DNA of 11,576 bases from DAISJD01 sp036821645 (GCA_036821645.1 DAISJD010000096.1:1-11576); one strand, 5' to 3'. Positions 1-6,549 are shown, counted from the first letter of the stretch. Notes: generated by a model from the letters alone, not told the origin. Made by a program: numbers and translations.

Positions 1-201
1 GCCTTCGCGGGCGGCATCGACGACGATCACGCGCTGCAACACGCCGACCTGATTGGCGGCAAGCCCGACGCCGGGGGCCGCATACATCGTGTCGAGCATA
101 TCGTCCATCAGGCGACGGATGGAGTCGTCAACGGCGACGACCGGCTTCGCCTTGGCTTTCAGCACGGGGTCGGGGGCAATGATGATGGGCAGGATAGCCA
201 T
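1..201 (-). CDS. def: Peptide deformylase, N-terminal part (C-terminus beyond left edge)
   Basis: Peptide deformylase is a metalloenzyme that removes the formyl group from the initiator methionine of nascent proteins at the ribosome. Only about 67 residues are visible. They include an opening typical of the family (MAILPIIIAPDPVLKAKAKP) and conserved motif 1, GVGLAANQVG at residues 44-53, whose Gln51 lies in the active site. The metal-binding motifs 2 and 3 (EGCLS and HExxH) would lie outside the window, so integrity cannot be judged. I chose the ATG at 201 because it aligns with the usual family N-terminus. An in-frame ATG at 243 would add 14 residues (MQTLLFHDEDDGPP) that the family does not normally have. 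Neither start has a strong ribosome-binding site. The gene is divergent from rmuC. In many proteobacteria fmt follows def, but that cannot be seen here. Confidence 0.93.
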   Translation of the reverse strand, partial: MAILPIIIAPDPVLKAKAKPVVAVDDSIRRLMDDMLDTMYAAPGVGLAANQVGVLQRVIVVDAAREG

Positions 202-278
202 GGGCGGACCGTCATCCTCGTCGTGAAAAAGAAGGGTCTGCATGAGGTATGGCGGCTTTCGTTCCGGGTCAAGCGTTG

Positions 279-313
279 CGGCCGTGTTCTGGGCGCACGG
301 CCGGTTGTTTTTT
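279..313 (+). terminator. Intrinsic-terminator-like hairpin plus T-tract ahead of rmuC
   Basis: CGGCCGTG at 279-286 pairs perfectly with CACGGCCG at 296-303 around a 9-base loop. After a short GTTG spacer comes a run of six T at 308-313. This is the form of a rho-independent terminator read on the plus strand. The minus-strand reading has no T-tract. No plus-strand gene lies upstream in the window, since def runs the other way, so its target is unclear. It could attenuate rmuC if the promoter lies upstream of 279, or it could stop antisense transcription coming out of def. Confidence 0.55.
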
Positions 314-377
314 GTGCAAGCGGGTGGAATCGCCCGTACGCGGCAGCAGGGTCGGCGGTTTTTGAGGGATGTCGGAC

Positions 378-1934
378 ATGGATGCGGTGATGGAGATCTT
401 GGTGGCGGTTGTCGGGCTTTTCTTAGGCTTGGCCGGGGGATATGGTCTCGCCCTGCGCCTGGGGGCCGCCCGCGAGGCCTTGATGCGGGCTGATTTGCTG
501 GCGGCGCGTGCGACGATCGATCGTCTCCAGGTGGAGGCGGCGAGCCAATTGGCGGCCCTGCGCACGACCTTAGCGGCAGAACAGGGGGAGGAACGTCGGC
601 ACTGGCGGGACGAAACCGACCGGTTGCGCACGGGGTACGATCAGGCCCAACGCGCCTGTGCCGCAGCGGAAACCCTGGCCGAACAAACCCATCATCAGTT
701 GGCGGCGGCAGAGGCGGCGCGCCGGTCGGCGGAAATGCGCACCGAAGAAGCCCGCGCCCTAGAACAGGCGGCGCGGCTCGAATCGGTGCGCGCCCGTCAA
801 GAAGTCGACGCGATGCGCCGTCAAATGGCCGATTGGGAAAAGACCAAGGCCGAATTCATGCAATCGACCCAGGCCAGCGTCTTGGAAACCGCGCAGCAAA
901 TCTCGTCGAAGCTGTTGGAGGATCACAAGCGCGAAACGGCCGCCGCCGCCCTTGCCGGGGAAGAGATGGTCAAGAAGACCACTGAAATCCTGACGGCTGA
1001 AGTCGGGGAATTGAGCGACGGTCTCTCGCAATTGAAGGGTCAGGTTCGCGAAAAGACCGAGGTGATCGATACGGTCTATCGCGCCTTGAGCAGTCCCGGC
1101 GGGGCCGGGTATTTTGCCGAAATCGGCCTTGCCAACCTTTTGACCGGGTTCGGTTTGGTGCAGGATCGGGATTTCAAGTTGCAAAATACCCTCTATGGGG
1201 CCGATGGGACGCAGCGGCTGCGCCCTGATGCCCTGATTTTCCTGCCGGGGGAATCGACCTTGGTGATCGATGCCAAGGCGTCCAAACATCTCTTGGCCCT
1301 GGCCGAAGCCGAAGGCGGGCCGGATGAGGCGCTGGCCTATCAGGCGCTGGCCCGCACCATGAATCAGCATCTGAAGGATCTTTCGGCGCGCGATTATCGC
1401 AGTGCGGTCGAATCCGGTTATCGCAAGGCCGGTCGCCCCGATATCCCCGCCCGGATTCTGACCGTGATGTATGTGCCGAATGATGGGGCGCTTGAAAAAC
1501 TGATCCGGGCCGATCCCGATTTTGCCCGCAAATCGGCCGAAGCCCAGATCATTCCGGCGGGACCGGCGGGGCTTGCCTGTATCATTGGGTTTGCCTCGGT
1601 CGAGGTGAGTTTGATGCGCCAAATCGAAAATCAAGAACGGATCGTGGAAAAAGGCCAGCAATTGCTGGACGCGATCGCGATAGCACTTGGGTATGCCGGA
1701 TCGGTGGGCAAGGGCATCCGGCAATCGGCGGAAGCCTTTGCCAAACTATCCAGCAGCATCAATGGCAGGCTTCTGCCGCGCGCCCGCGAGCTACAGCGCC
1801 TTGGGTTACGACCTGGTAAACCAATTCCGGGTAATCTGTCGGCGTATCAGGTGGTGGAATTGGGCCAGGACGTGATCGAGGCGGAAGCGGTGGAACAGCA
1901 TGCGGCACCGATGGAGATTGGTCATGACGGCTGA
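378..1934 (+). CDS. rmuC: DNA recombination protein RmuC
   Basis: RmuC-family proteins limit recombination at inverted repeats and are predicted to carry a nuclease-like fold. The 518-residue product starts with a hydrophobic segment (about residues 3-25, probably a membrane anchor). A long Ala/Glu/Arg-rich region predicted to form a coiled coil follows (about 30-190), then the RmuC domain (about 225-440). The domain contains the family landmark GGAGYFAEIGLANLL and the acidic/lysine motif, with D284 in RPDALIFLPG and D298-A-K300 in VIDAKAS, which resembles a PD-(D/E)xK site. I chose the ATG at 378 because GAGGG at 364-368 lies 9 bases upstream. The ATG at 369 touches that site and would add only three residues. 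Length and domain order are normal for the family. The exact biochemical activity of RmuC remains poorly defined. The gene stands alone, divergent from def. Confidence 0.95.
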   Translation: MDAVMEILVAVVGLFLGLAGGYGLALRLGAAREALMRADLLAARATIDRLQVEAASQLAALRTTLAAEQGEERRHWRDETDRLRTGYDQAQRACAAAETLAEQTHHQLAAAEAARRSAEMRTEEARALEQAARLESVRARQEVDAMRRQMADWEKTKAEFMQSTQASVLETAQQISSKLLEDHKRETAAAALAGEEMVKKTTEILTAEVGELSDGLSQLKGQVREKTEVIDTVYRALSSPGGAGYFAEIGLANLLTGFGLVQDRDFKLQNTLYGADGTQRLRPDALIFLPGESTLVIDAKASKHLLALAEAEGGPDEALAYQALARTMNQHLKDLSARDYRSAVESGYRKAGRPDIPARILTVMYVPNDGALEKLIRADPDFARKSAEAQIIPAGPAGLACIIGFASVEVSLMRQIENQERIVEKGQQLLDAIAIALGYAGSVGKGIRQSAEAFAKLSSSINGRLLPRARELQRLGLRPGKPIPGNLSAYQVVELGQDVIEAEAVEQHAAPMEIGHDG

Positions 1935-1940
1935 GGTGCG

Positions 1941-1963
1941 GGTGCGGGATTGCAGCCCCGCCC
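1941..1963 (+). terminator. Possible rmuC terminator hairpin
   Basis: Just after the rmuC stop, GCGGG at 1944-1948 pairs with CCCGC at 1957-1961. Two further G-C pairs form across a bulged T. The AT-rich stretch TAAAATTTTAA begins 7 bases further on, not immediately after the stem, so this is at best a weak intrinsic terminator. Confidence 0.35.
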
Positions 1964-2117
1964 AGATTGATAAAATTTTAAGCGATTAATGAGGGTACCG
2001 CCAATCATCGCCCCCGGATCGCTCTATTTCTATGTCTTTGACGCGTATGCACTTCTATGAGATCCCAGAACTACATAAAAAATACAGAAAAATTGAGATA
2101 AAAAATGGATTTTTTTC

Positions 2118-2151
2118 ATCAATACTCGATTAATGATTTCTGACTTATAGT
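2118..2151 (+). promoter_or_regulatory. Candidate promoter/operator of the pentapeptide-repeat gene
   Basis: TATAGT at 2146-2151 is a good -10 match, but no convincing -35 lies 16-18 bases upstream (the 17-bp position reads TACTCG). Immediately upstream is the imperfect inverted repeat ATCAATA (2118-2124) / TAATGAT (2131-2137), which has one central mismatch and a 6-base spacer and could be an operator. The leader to the ATG would be about 95 bases. The prediction is tentative. Confidence 0.3.
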
Positions 2152-2252
2152 CTTGCTATGTGCAACGTCATGCATCCCATCATTGGGTTATTCTCTGCGT
2201 TTTTCTCATATCGTAGATATGAACCGTTTTTCGGCTCAATGTGCAGGGTCAC

Positions 2253-3488
2253 ATGAAACAGTCTGAACTCCTTCATGCCGTCACGGCGCATCGCCACTAT
2301 CTGGATGGAAAGCCGGATGGTCGGTTGTTGAATCTGAAGGGTGCCGTTTTGCCGGGGGTGGATCTCTCGTCGCTGTCTCTTCAGATGGCGCGAATGGCCG
2401 GGGTCGATCTCAGTCGGGCGCATTTGACGCGCAGTCTATTCGACGGGGCGAGCCTTTCCGGGGCCAATCTTTCCGGGGCCAATCTGCACAAGGCATCCAT
2501 GGTCGGGGCCGATTTGCGCGGGATCAACCTGCACAAGGCCAATTTGGAAGAGGCCAATCTCGAACGGGCCGATTTGCGGCCGGGCCAACAAGTCTATTGG
2601 GTTGGTGGCGAACGACGGTTGCGCGACAACCCATCCGATCTTAGCGGTGCCAACCTGTCCCGTGCCCGCTTGATGGATGCCGATCTCACCGGTGCCGATC
2701 TCAGCGGTGCGGTGATGGTGCGCGCCGATTGTTCGCGCGGGCAATTCGCACGGGTCAATTTGACCCTGGCCGATCTCACCCGCGCCCTTTTCGTCGGGGC
2801 CGATCTCAAGGGGGCCACCCTCAATCAGGCCAAGGTGGACGGGGCCGATTTTACCAACGCCGATCTGCGTCAGATTCAAGCGCGCGGCGTCGATTTCGCC
2901 AAGGCGGTGACGCGTGGGGCCAATTTTGCCCGCGATGCCGAGGCCGACCGTTTGACCCAGAAACTGGCGGCCCATGCCGAGTGGATCGCGAGTTCGGGCA
3001 CACAGGGTCAGCGTCTCGAACTGGTGGGGGAAAATCTCGCGGGCAAATGCTTGGCCGATTTCGATCTCAGCGGGGCGAAGCTGACCGATTGCGATTTCAC
3101 CGGGGCCGATTTGCGCGGGGCCAAATTGCGCCTCGCCCAATTGGATGGGGCCATCATGCGTCAGGTCCGGCTTGAGGGGGCCGATCTCAGCGGGGCCAAC
3201 CTTACCCGTGCCGATCTCAGTCATGCACGGCTTGCGGCGGTCAATTTCGCCCCCATGCCGCTGCGCGATCATCAGGGGCGCCTGACTGGTCGAGTATGGC
3301 CCAGCGATTTGCGTGGGGCGAGTTTTCGCAATGCGAAGCTGCAACAAGCCGATCTGCGTGAAGTTCGGGTTGACGGTACCGATTTCACCAGCGCCGATCT
3401 CAGCCGCGCGGATTTGCGCGGGACCGATTGCACGGGTGCCTTGATGGCGGGTGCCGTACTGGACGGGGTCAAGTTCCTGGACGGTTGA
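2253..3488 (+). CDS. Pentapeptide-repeat protein with duplicated architecture
   Basis: The 411-residue protein is mostly tandem A(D/N)LXX pentapeptides (for example LSGANLSGANL, ADLTGADLSGA), which fold as a right-handed quadrilateral beta-helix. No signal peptide, membrane segment or catalytic domain is visible, so it is probably cytoplasmic. The function is not recognised. Relatives include DNA-mimic gyrase protectors, but nothing here specifies that role. The helix is interrupted by loops at about residues 109-129 and 332-353. Each loop ends in a PSDL-plus-GA motif that restarts the helix. A short non-repeat module with an AHxxY/W pattern occurs twice, at residues 6-30 (H13, Y16) and 234-260 (H241, W244). 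I chose the ATG at 2253 because AGGGT at 2245-2249 lies just upstream. The GTG at 2241 would add four residues and remove that site from the leader. Base composition matches the neighbours. The gene converges on recR with 6 bases between the stop codons. Confidence 0.9.
   Translation: MKQSELLHAVTAHRHYLDGKPDGRLLNLKGAVLPGVDLSSLSLQMARMAGVDLSRAHLTRSLFDGASLSGANLSGANLHKASMVGADLRGINLHKANLEEANLERADLRPGQQVYWVGGERRLRDNPSDLSGANLSRARLMDADLTGADLSGAVMVRADCSRGQFARVNLTLADLTRALFVGADLKGATLNQAKVDGADFTNADLRQIQARGVDFAKAVTRGANFARDAEADRLTQKLAAHAEWIASSGTQGQRLELVGENLAGKCLADFDLSGAKLTDCDFTGADLRGAKLRLAQLDGAIMRQVRLEGADLSGANLTRADLSHARLAAVNFAPMPLRDHQGRLTGRVWPSDLRGASFRNAKLQQADLREVRVDGTDFTSADLSRADLRGTDCTGALMAGAVLDGVKFLDG
2268..3488 (+). 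repeat. Internal duplication and pentapeptide-coding tandem repeats
   Basis: At DNA level the gene is a diverged 15-bp-periodic array built around units such as GCCGATCTCAGCGGGGCC. At protein level two halves share the same order: AHxxY/W module, helix coils, a roughly 20-residue loop, PSDL, helix coils. The module starts lie near residues 6 and 234, and the loops begin about 103 and 98 residues after them. Confidence 0.6.
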
Positions 3489-3494
3489 GAACGC

Positions 3495-4097
3495 TCAGAG
3501 ATCCCGCCTGCTCTTCAAGGCGGTGGTCAAGGTTCCCTCGTCGAGATAATCCAATTCGCCGCCGATTGGGACGCCATGGGCAAGGCGCGTGCGCTTGATC
3601 GGCAGATGCGCCAAACGATCCATGATGTAATGGACTGTGGATTGCGCCTCCATCGTGGCGTTCAGGGCAAAAATCACTTCTCGGATGGTGGGGTCCGTGG
3701 CACGGGTGACCAGGGTGCCGATGCGCAGATCGTCGGGCTTCGTGCCGTCGATTGCCGATAATACCCCGCCCAACACATGGTAAAGCCCGAAAAAAGCGCC
3801 GGTCCGTTCGATCGCCCAGAGATCGGCGACATCTTCCACGACACAAATTTGACTGCGATCGCGTTTTGGATCGGTGCAGAGAGCGCACGGGGTCGTCGAA
3901 TCGAAATTTCCGCAGACCGAACAGCTCAGTACCGTTTCGGCGGCCCGTCTCAGACCGTCGGCAAGGGGCAGCATCATGGCCTCGCGTCGTGCCAAGAGAT
4001 GAAGGATCGCGCGCCGGGCCGAGCGTTGGCCGAATCCCGGCAGGCGACTCAATAACTGAACCAACGCGTCGATCTCGCCGCCTGCACCGGGAATCAT
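3495..4097 (-). CDS. recR: Recombination mediator protein RecR
   Basis: RecR acts with RecO (and RecF) to load RecA onto SSB-coated gapped DNA in recombinational repair. The 200-residue product has the normal family length. A helix-hairpin-helix region (LVQLLSRLPGFGQRSARR, residues 12-29) is followed by a four-cysteine zinc site (C59, C62, C71, C74). A Toprim domain starts at ICVVEDVADLWAIE (85-98). The C-terminus carries the conserved GVPIGGELDYLDEGTL (175-190), close to the usual form. The start is the ATG at 4097, the only one that keeps the family N-terminus. The site upstream of it (GGGCGGG) is a poor ribosome-binding site, so translational coupling to ybaB, which ends 16 bases upstream, is likely. 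It is the last gene of the ffs-dnaX-ybaB-recR unit and converges on the pentapeptide gene. Confidence 0.97.
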   Translation of the reverse strand: MIPGAGGEIDALVQLLSRLPGFGQRSARRAILHLLARREAMMLPLADGLRRAAETVLSCSVCGNFDSTTPCALCTDPKRDRSQICVVEDVADLWAIERTGAFFGLYHVLGGVLSAIDGTKPDDLRIGTLVTRATDPTIREVIFALNATMEAQSTVHYIMDRLAHLPIKRTRLAHGVPIGGELDYLDEGTLTTALKSRRDL

Positions 4098-4113
4098 GGC
4101 CGGACCCGCCCGA

Positions 4114-4440
4114 TCAGAACGGCAGCTTCATGCCCGCAGGCAATTTGAGTCCCCCGGTCACTTTCGCCATTTCTTGGGAAACGTGGCTTTCGACCTTGGT
4201 CTTGGCATCGTTGAACGCAGCCAGAATCAGATCTTCCAACACATCGACCTCGGCAGGGTCCATCAGGGATTTATCGATGGAAACTTTGCGCAGATCGCCC
4301 TTGCCCGTCAGCACGAGGGACACCATGCCGCCCCCGGCAAGCCCGGTCATTTCGACCGTGTCGAGCTGCGCCTGCATTTCCTGCATGCGGGTCTGCATCT
4401 GTTGGGCCTGCTTCATCATATTGCCAAGATTTTTCATCAT
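4114..4440 (-). CDS. ybaB: YbaB/EbfC-family nucleoid-associated protein
   Basis: This small dimeric DNA-binding protein (108 residues, the usual length) has the family pattern. A Met/Gln-rich N-terminal helix (residues 1-26) is followed by the central sheet LAGGGMVSLVLTGKGDLRKV, then an acidic stretch (DPAEVDVLEDLILAAFNDA) and a glycine-leucine-rich tail. In well-studied bacteria YbaB/EbfC coats the nucleoid and its gene sits between dnaX and recR, exactly as here. The start ATG overlaps the dnaX stop as ATGA (4440-4437), indicating coupled translation. GGAG within the last dnaX codons gives a ribosome-binding site 4 bases upstream. A second ATG follows immediately and cannot be ruled out as the real start. 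Confidence 0.95.
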   Translation of the reverse strand: MMKNLGNMMKQAQQMQTRMQEMQAQLDTVEMTGLAGGGMVSLVLTGKGDLRKVSIDKSLMDPAEVDVLEDLILAAFNDAKTKVESHVSQEMAKVTGGLKLPAGMKLPF

Positions 4441-6275
4441 TCGTCTCCGTCATCGTCATCGAGATCCCAACCGGGTTCCACCAGGAAGGGGCCGGGATCG
4501 TCTTCTTCATAAAGGTTATCGGGTACGGGCACCGCCGGGATTGGATCGACGATCGGGTCCGGCGGGATCGCCGCCGGATCGTCCGACGGGGTATTCTGCT
4601 TGATCCGGTCGATGGTGGCGCCGGGAAAGGCGGCTAGGGCGGCCTTGACCCAGGGATGGGCCCGCACGGCGGCCATTTCCGCCGCCGCCCGTTCTTCTGC
4701 CTGTTGGCTGATCGTCGGGCGACCTTCCGCCCGCGAGATCGTGATCAGCCAGCGGATGCCGGTACTCTCGGTGAGAAAGCTGCTGAGCCGGCCCACGAGA
4801 TCGCGCGGCGCATCCTGGGCAAGACGCAGTTCGATCTGACCGACCGCGAAGTCAACCAAATGGACGAAGCGGGCGACTTGGGCATAGAGCACGATTTGCC
4901 GCGTGTCCGCCAGATGGCGCATCATCGCTTCGAAGCTTTCGGGGATTGCGGCCGCTGGGGCCGCAGGCACGGCAACCGTTTCAGGTGCCGCCATCGGGGC
5001 TAAGCGGGCCGATTGTGCACCGACCGGGGCTGTCGATGCCGAGACGAGATGTGCCGTCGCACGGGCACCGCCCCCGCTGCCGCCGACCGGTCCCGATGGT
5101 GGCGGCACTTGGCCCATCCCGCCGCCGGCCTGCAACCCCTTGATCAGATCGGGGATGGGCGGCAGATCGCTGATATAGGTTAGGCGAATCAAGACCATTT
5201 CCGCCGCCTTTAAGGCATTGGGGGCGGTTTGCACCTCGCCCAGTCCTTTCAGCAAGCCTTGCCATGTCCGGGCGAGGGCGGCGATGCCCAAGCGCTTGGC
5301 GAGGGCGGCGGCGCGCGCACGGTCTTGATCTTGAAACAAAGTTTCTTTTTCGGAATCGAGTTTGGCCCGGGTGACGGCATGGGTGACGTCCAACAAATCC
5401 TGGATCACCATGGCCGGATCCGTACCGCCCGTATAGAAAACCGATAGACGATCGAGGGCTGCTACCGCATCGCCCTGCATCAGGGATTCGAACAGATCGA
5501 CCGTCAAGCCCCGATCGGCCACCCCCAACATCGCACGCACGGCGGTTTCGAGGATGGTGCCGCCGAAGCCTAAGGCGATGGCTTGATCGAGAATCGACAG
5601 ACCGTCGCGCACGGACCCATCGGCGGCCCGCGCCACCAGCGCTAAGGCCCCGGGTTCGATCTCGACCGATTCCCGAGCGGCGATTTCGCCGAAATAGCGT
5701 GTCAGTACGTCCGGCGGAATGCGGGGCAGGGTGTAGCGTTGACACCGCGACAGGACCGTAACCGGCACCTTGTTGATTTCGGTGGTGGCAAAGATGAACT
5801 TAATGTCGGGCGGCGGCTCTTCCAAAGTTTTCAGCAAGGCGTTGAAGGCTGCCTTGGACAGCATGTGGACCTCGTCCACGATGTAGATTTTATAGCGCGC
5901 CGAGACGGGACGATAGCGCACGCTGTCGATCAATTCGCGCATATCGTCGACACCGGTGCGCGAGGCCGCATCCATTTCGATCACATCGGGATGACGGTCT
6001 TCGGCGATCGAACGGCAAGGATCGCACAGGCCGCACGGCGTCATGGTCGGCTTGCCGGTTCCATCGGGACCGATGCAATTCAGGGCGCGGGCGATGATGC
6101 GGGCGGTCGTCGTCTTGCCGACGCCGCGCACGCCCGTCAACATGAAGGCATGGGCGATGCGCCCGGTTTGGAAGGCATTGCCCAGGGTTCGGACCAGGGT
6201 ATCCTGTCCGATCAGTTCATCAAATGTCTTGGGACGATATTTTCGGGCGAGGACGCGATAGTCCGAGTTGGTCAT
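4437..6275 (-). CDS. dnaX: DNA polymerase III subunit gamma/tau
   Basis: DnaX is the clamp-loader ATPase of the replicative polymerase. The full-length form (tau) also tethers polymerase cores and helicase. The product has 612 residues. It carries an AAA+ module with Walker A GVRGVGKT (48-55), a zinc module with C67, C81, C84 and C87, Walker B IVDEVHML with D134-E135, and the SRC motif (176-178) that acts in trans as an arginine finger. The clamp-loader domain III follows, then a Gly/Pro/Ala-rich linker (about 385-445). A tau-like C-terminal region ends in a very acidic tail (DLDDDDGDE). By eye no A AAA AAG slippery site of the E. coli type is present, so gamma, if made, would need another route. 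The start ATG has only a weak GAAG site 8 bases upstream. It is the first protein gene after ffs. Confidence 0.97.
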   Translation of the reverse strand: MTNSDYRVLARKYRPKTFDELIGQDTLVRTLGNAFQTGRIAHAFMLTGVRGVGKTTTARIIARALNCIGPDGTGKPTMTPCGLCDPCRSIAEDRHPDVIEMDAASRTGVDDMRELIDSVRYRPVSARYKIYIVDEVHMLSKAAFNALLKTLEEPPPDIKFIFATTEINKVPVTVLSRCQRYTLPRIPPDVLTRYFGEIAARESVEIEPGALALVARAADGSVRDGLSILDQAIALGFGGTILETAVRAMLGVADRGLTVDLFESLMQGDAVAALDRLSVFYTGGTDPAMVIQDLLDVTHAVTRAKLDSEKETLFQDQDRARAAALAKRLGIAALARTWQGLLKGLGEVQTAPNALKAAEMVLIRLTYISDLPPIPDLIKGLQAGGGMGQVPPPSGPVGGSGGGARATAHLVSASTAPVGAQSARLAPMAAPETVAVPAAPAAAIPESFEAMMRHLADTRQIVLYAQVARFVHLVDFAVGQIELRLAQDAPRDLVGRLSSFLTESTGIRWLITISRAEGRPTISQQAEERAAAEMAAVRAHPWVKAALAAFPGATIDRIKQNTPSDDPAAIPPDPIVDPIPAVPVPDNLYEEDDPGPFLVEPGWDLDDDDGDE

Positions 6276-6347
6276 GATTGCGTCTTCATCGCGGCAAAAG
6301 GCATTATCCGAATGAACCTACGTCGAGACAGACCCAAAAGGCCAGGA

Positions 6348-6369
6348 CCATCACGCCGCCATCACGCCG
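6348..6369. repeat. Tandem 11-bp duplication between ffs and dnaX
   Basis: CCATCACGCCG occurs twice head to tail (6348-6358, 6359-6369), followed by a partial third copy (CCAC). It lies in the 143-bp non-coding stretch between dnaX and ffs. It may be simple slippage. The period is close to one helical turn, which would also suit a paired binding site, but there is no further evidence for that. Confidence 0.5.
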
Positions 6370-6382
6370 CCACTACACCGAC

Positions 6383-6405
6383 AGAACGGCACCCATGCCG
6401 GTTCT
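6383..6405 (-). terminator. Hairpin downstream of ffs (possible weak terminator)
   Basis: On the minus strand AGAACCGGCA and TGCCGTTCT form a nine-pair stem with one bulged C around a TGGG loop, starting about a dozen bases after the SRP RNA 3' end. No T-tract follows, so it could be a processing or partial termination element that allows read-through into dnaX. Confidence 0.3.
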
Positions 6406-6417
6406 TATGAGAAGAGG

Positions 6418-6513
6418 AGGAGATTGGTCACGACCCGACTCGGAACTCGTTGCGGCTGCTTCCTTCCGGACCTGACCGGGTTGGCGAGGGACTCGTCCGC
6501 AGCCAATCTCCCA
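6418..6513 (-). ncRNA. ffs: Bacterial small signal recognition particle RNA (4.5S)
   Basis: The minus strand carries the near-invariant SRP domain IV core, GTCAGGTCCGGAAGGAAGCA, with its GGAA tetraloop and the AGCA side of the asymmetric loop that binds Ffh. The ends close on themselves: GGAGATTGG near 6511-6503 pairs perfectly with CCAATCTCC at 6427-6419. The result is one long hairpin of roughly 95 nt, the size of the small bacterial SRP RNA without an Alu domain. The RNA, with Ffh, targets membrane proteins co-translationally to FtsY. The exact ends are uncertain by a few bases. Placement upstream of dnaX is, from my knowledge, common in Alphaproteobacteria. Confidence 0.96.
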
Positions 6514-6518
6514 ACGCC

Positions 6519-6549
6519 ACTATAACAGGATTCCGCTTATAAAGTGCAA
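6519..6549 (-). promoter_or_regulatory. ffs promoter
   Basis: On the minus strand TTGCAC (6549-6544) resembles a -35 and TATAGT (6524-6519) a -10. The spacing is 19 bp, or 17 bp if the -10 is read two bases earlier as GTTATA. The predicted start, six bases after TATAGT, falls on the G at 6512. That is exactly the first base of the closing stem of the SRP RNA, which supports the call. Confidence 0.55.

Larger units (their letters stand above)
1935..2252. other. Gene-free stretch with AT-rich core between rmuC and the pentapeptide gene
   Basis: I see no supportable gene here. The left part holds the weak hairpin after rmuC. In the core, 2061-2160, I count 27 G or C in 100 bases, against roughly 60 percent in the flanking genes, with A-runs and a T6 at 2111-2116. 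The core contains an imperfect inverted repeat and a TATAGT hexamer (listed separately). The stretch most likely carries the promoter of the downstream gene. A 23-codon ATG frame at 1989-2060 has no ribosome-binding site and is not called. Confidence 0.6.

Noticed and set aside
242..493. 83-codon plus frame starting in the def-rmuC spacer
   Set aside because: It overlaps rmuC in another frame, spans the terminator-like hairpin and shows no family features.
759..1724. 321-codon antisense frame opposite rmuC
   Set aside because: A shadow frame typical of GC-rich coding DNA. rmuC on the other strand has clear family motifs.
1989..2060. 23-codon ATG frame after rmuC
   Set aside because: It has no ribosome-binding site, and such a short frame is expected by chance.
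2436..3347. Long antisense frame (303 codons) opposite the pentapeptide gene with repeated IGP-type units
   Set aside because: It is the mirror of the 15-bp-periodic repeats in the real gene. It has no family resemblance, and the plus-strand product is clear.
2388..3480. Regularly spaced DNA repeats that could suggest a CRISPR array
   Set aside because: The repeats are diverged, 15-bp periodic, in frame and encode A(D/N)LXX units. There are no spacers of constant length.
3504..3523. CCGCCT/AGGCGG hairpin at the recR 3' end as a shared terminator for the convergent pair
   Set aside because: The stem is only six pairs, lies inside recR coding sequence and has no T-tract.
5336..5352. A5 run in dnaX as a slippery frameshift site
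   Set aside because: The codons read GAA AAA GAA, so the run is short and out of phase for tandem -1 slippage. No downstream stimulatory hairpin is evident.
5739..6410. 223-codon plus frame opposite the dnaX start
   Set aside because: An antisense shadow of dnaX that also runs into the spacer toward ffs. It has no recognisable domain or ribosome-binding site.
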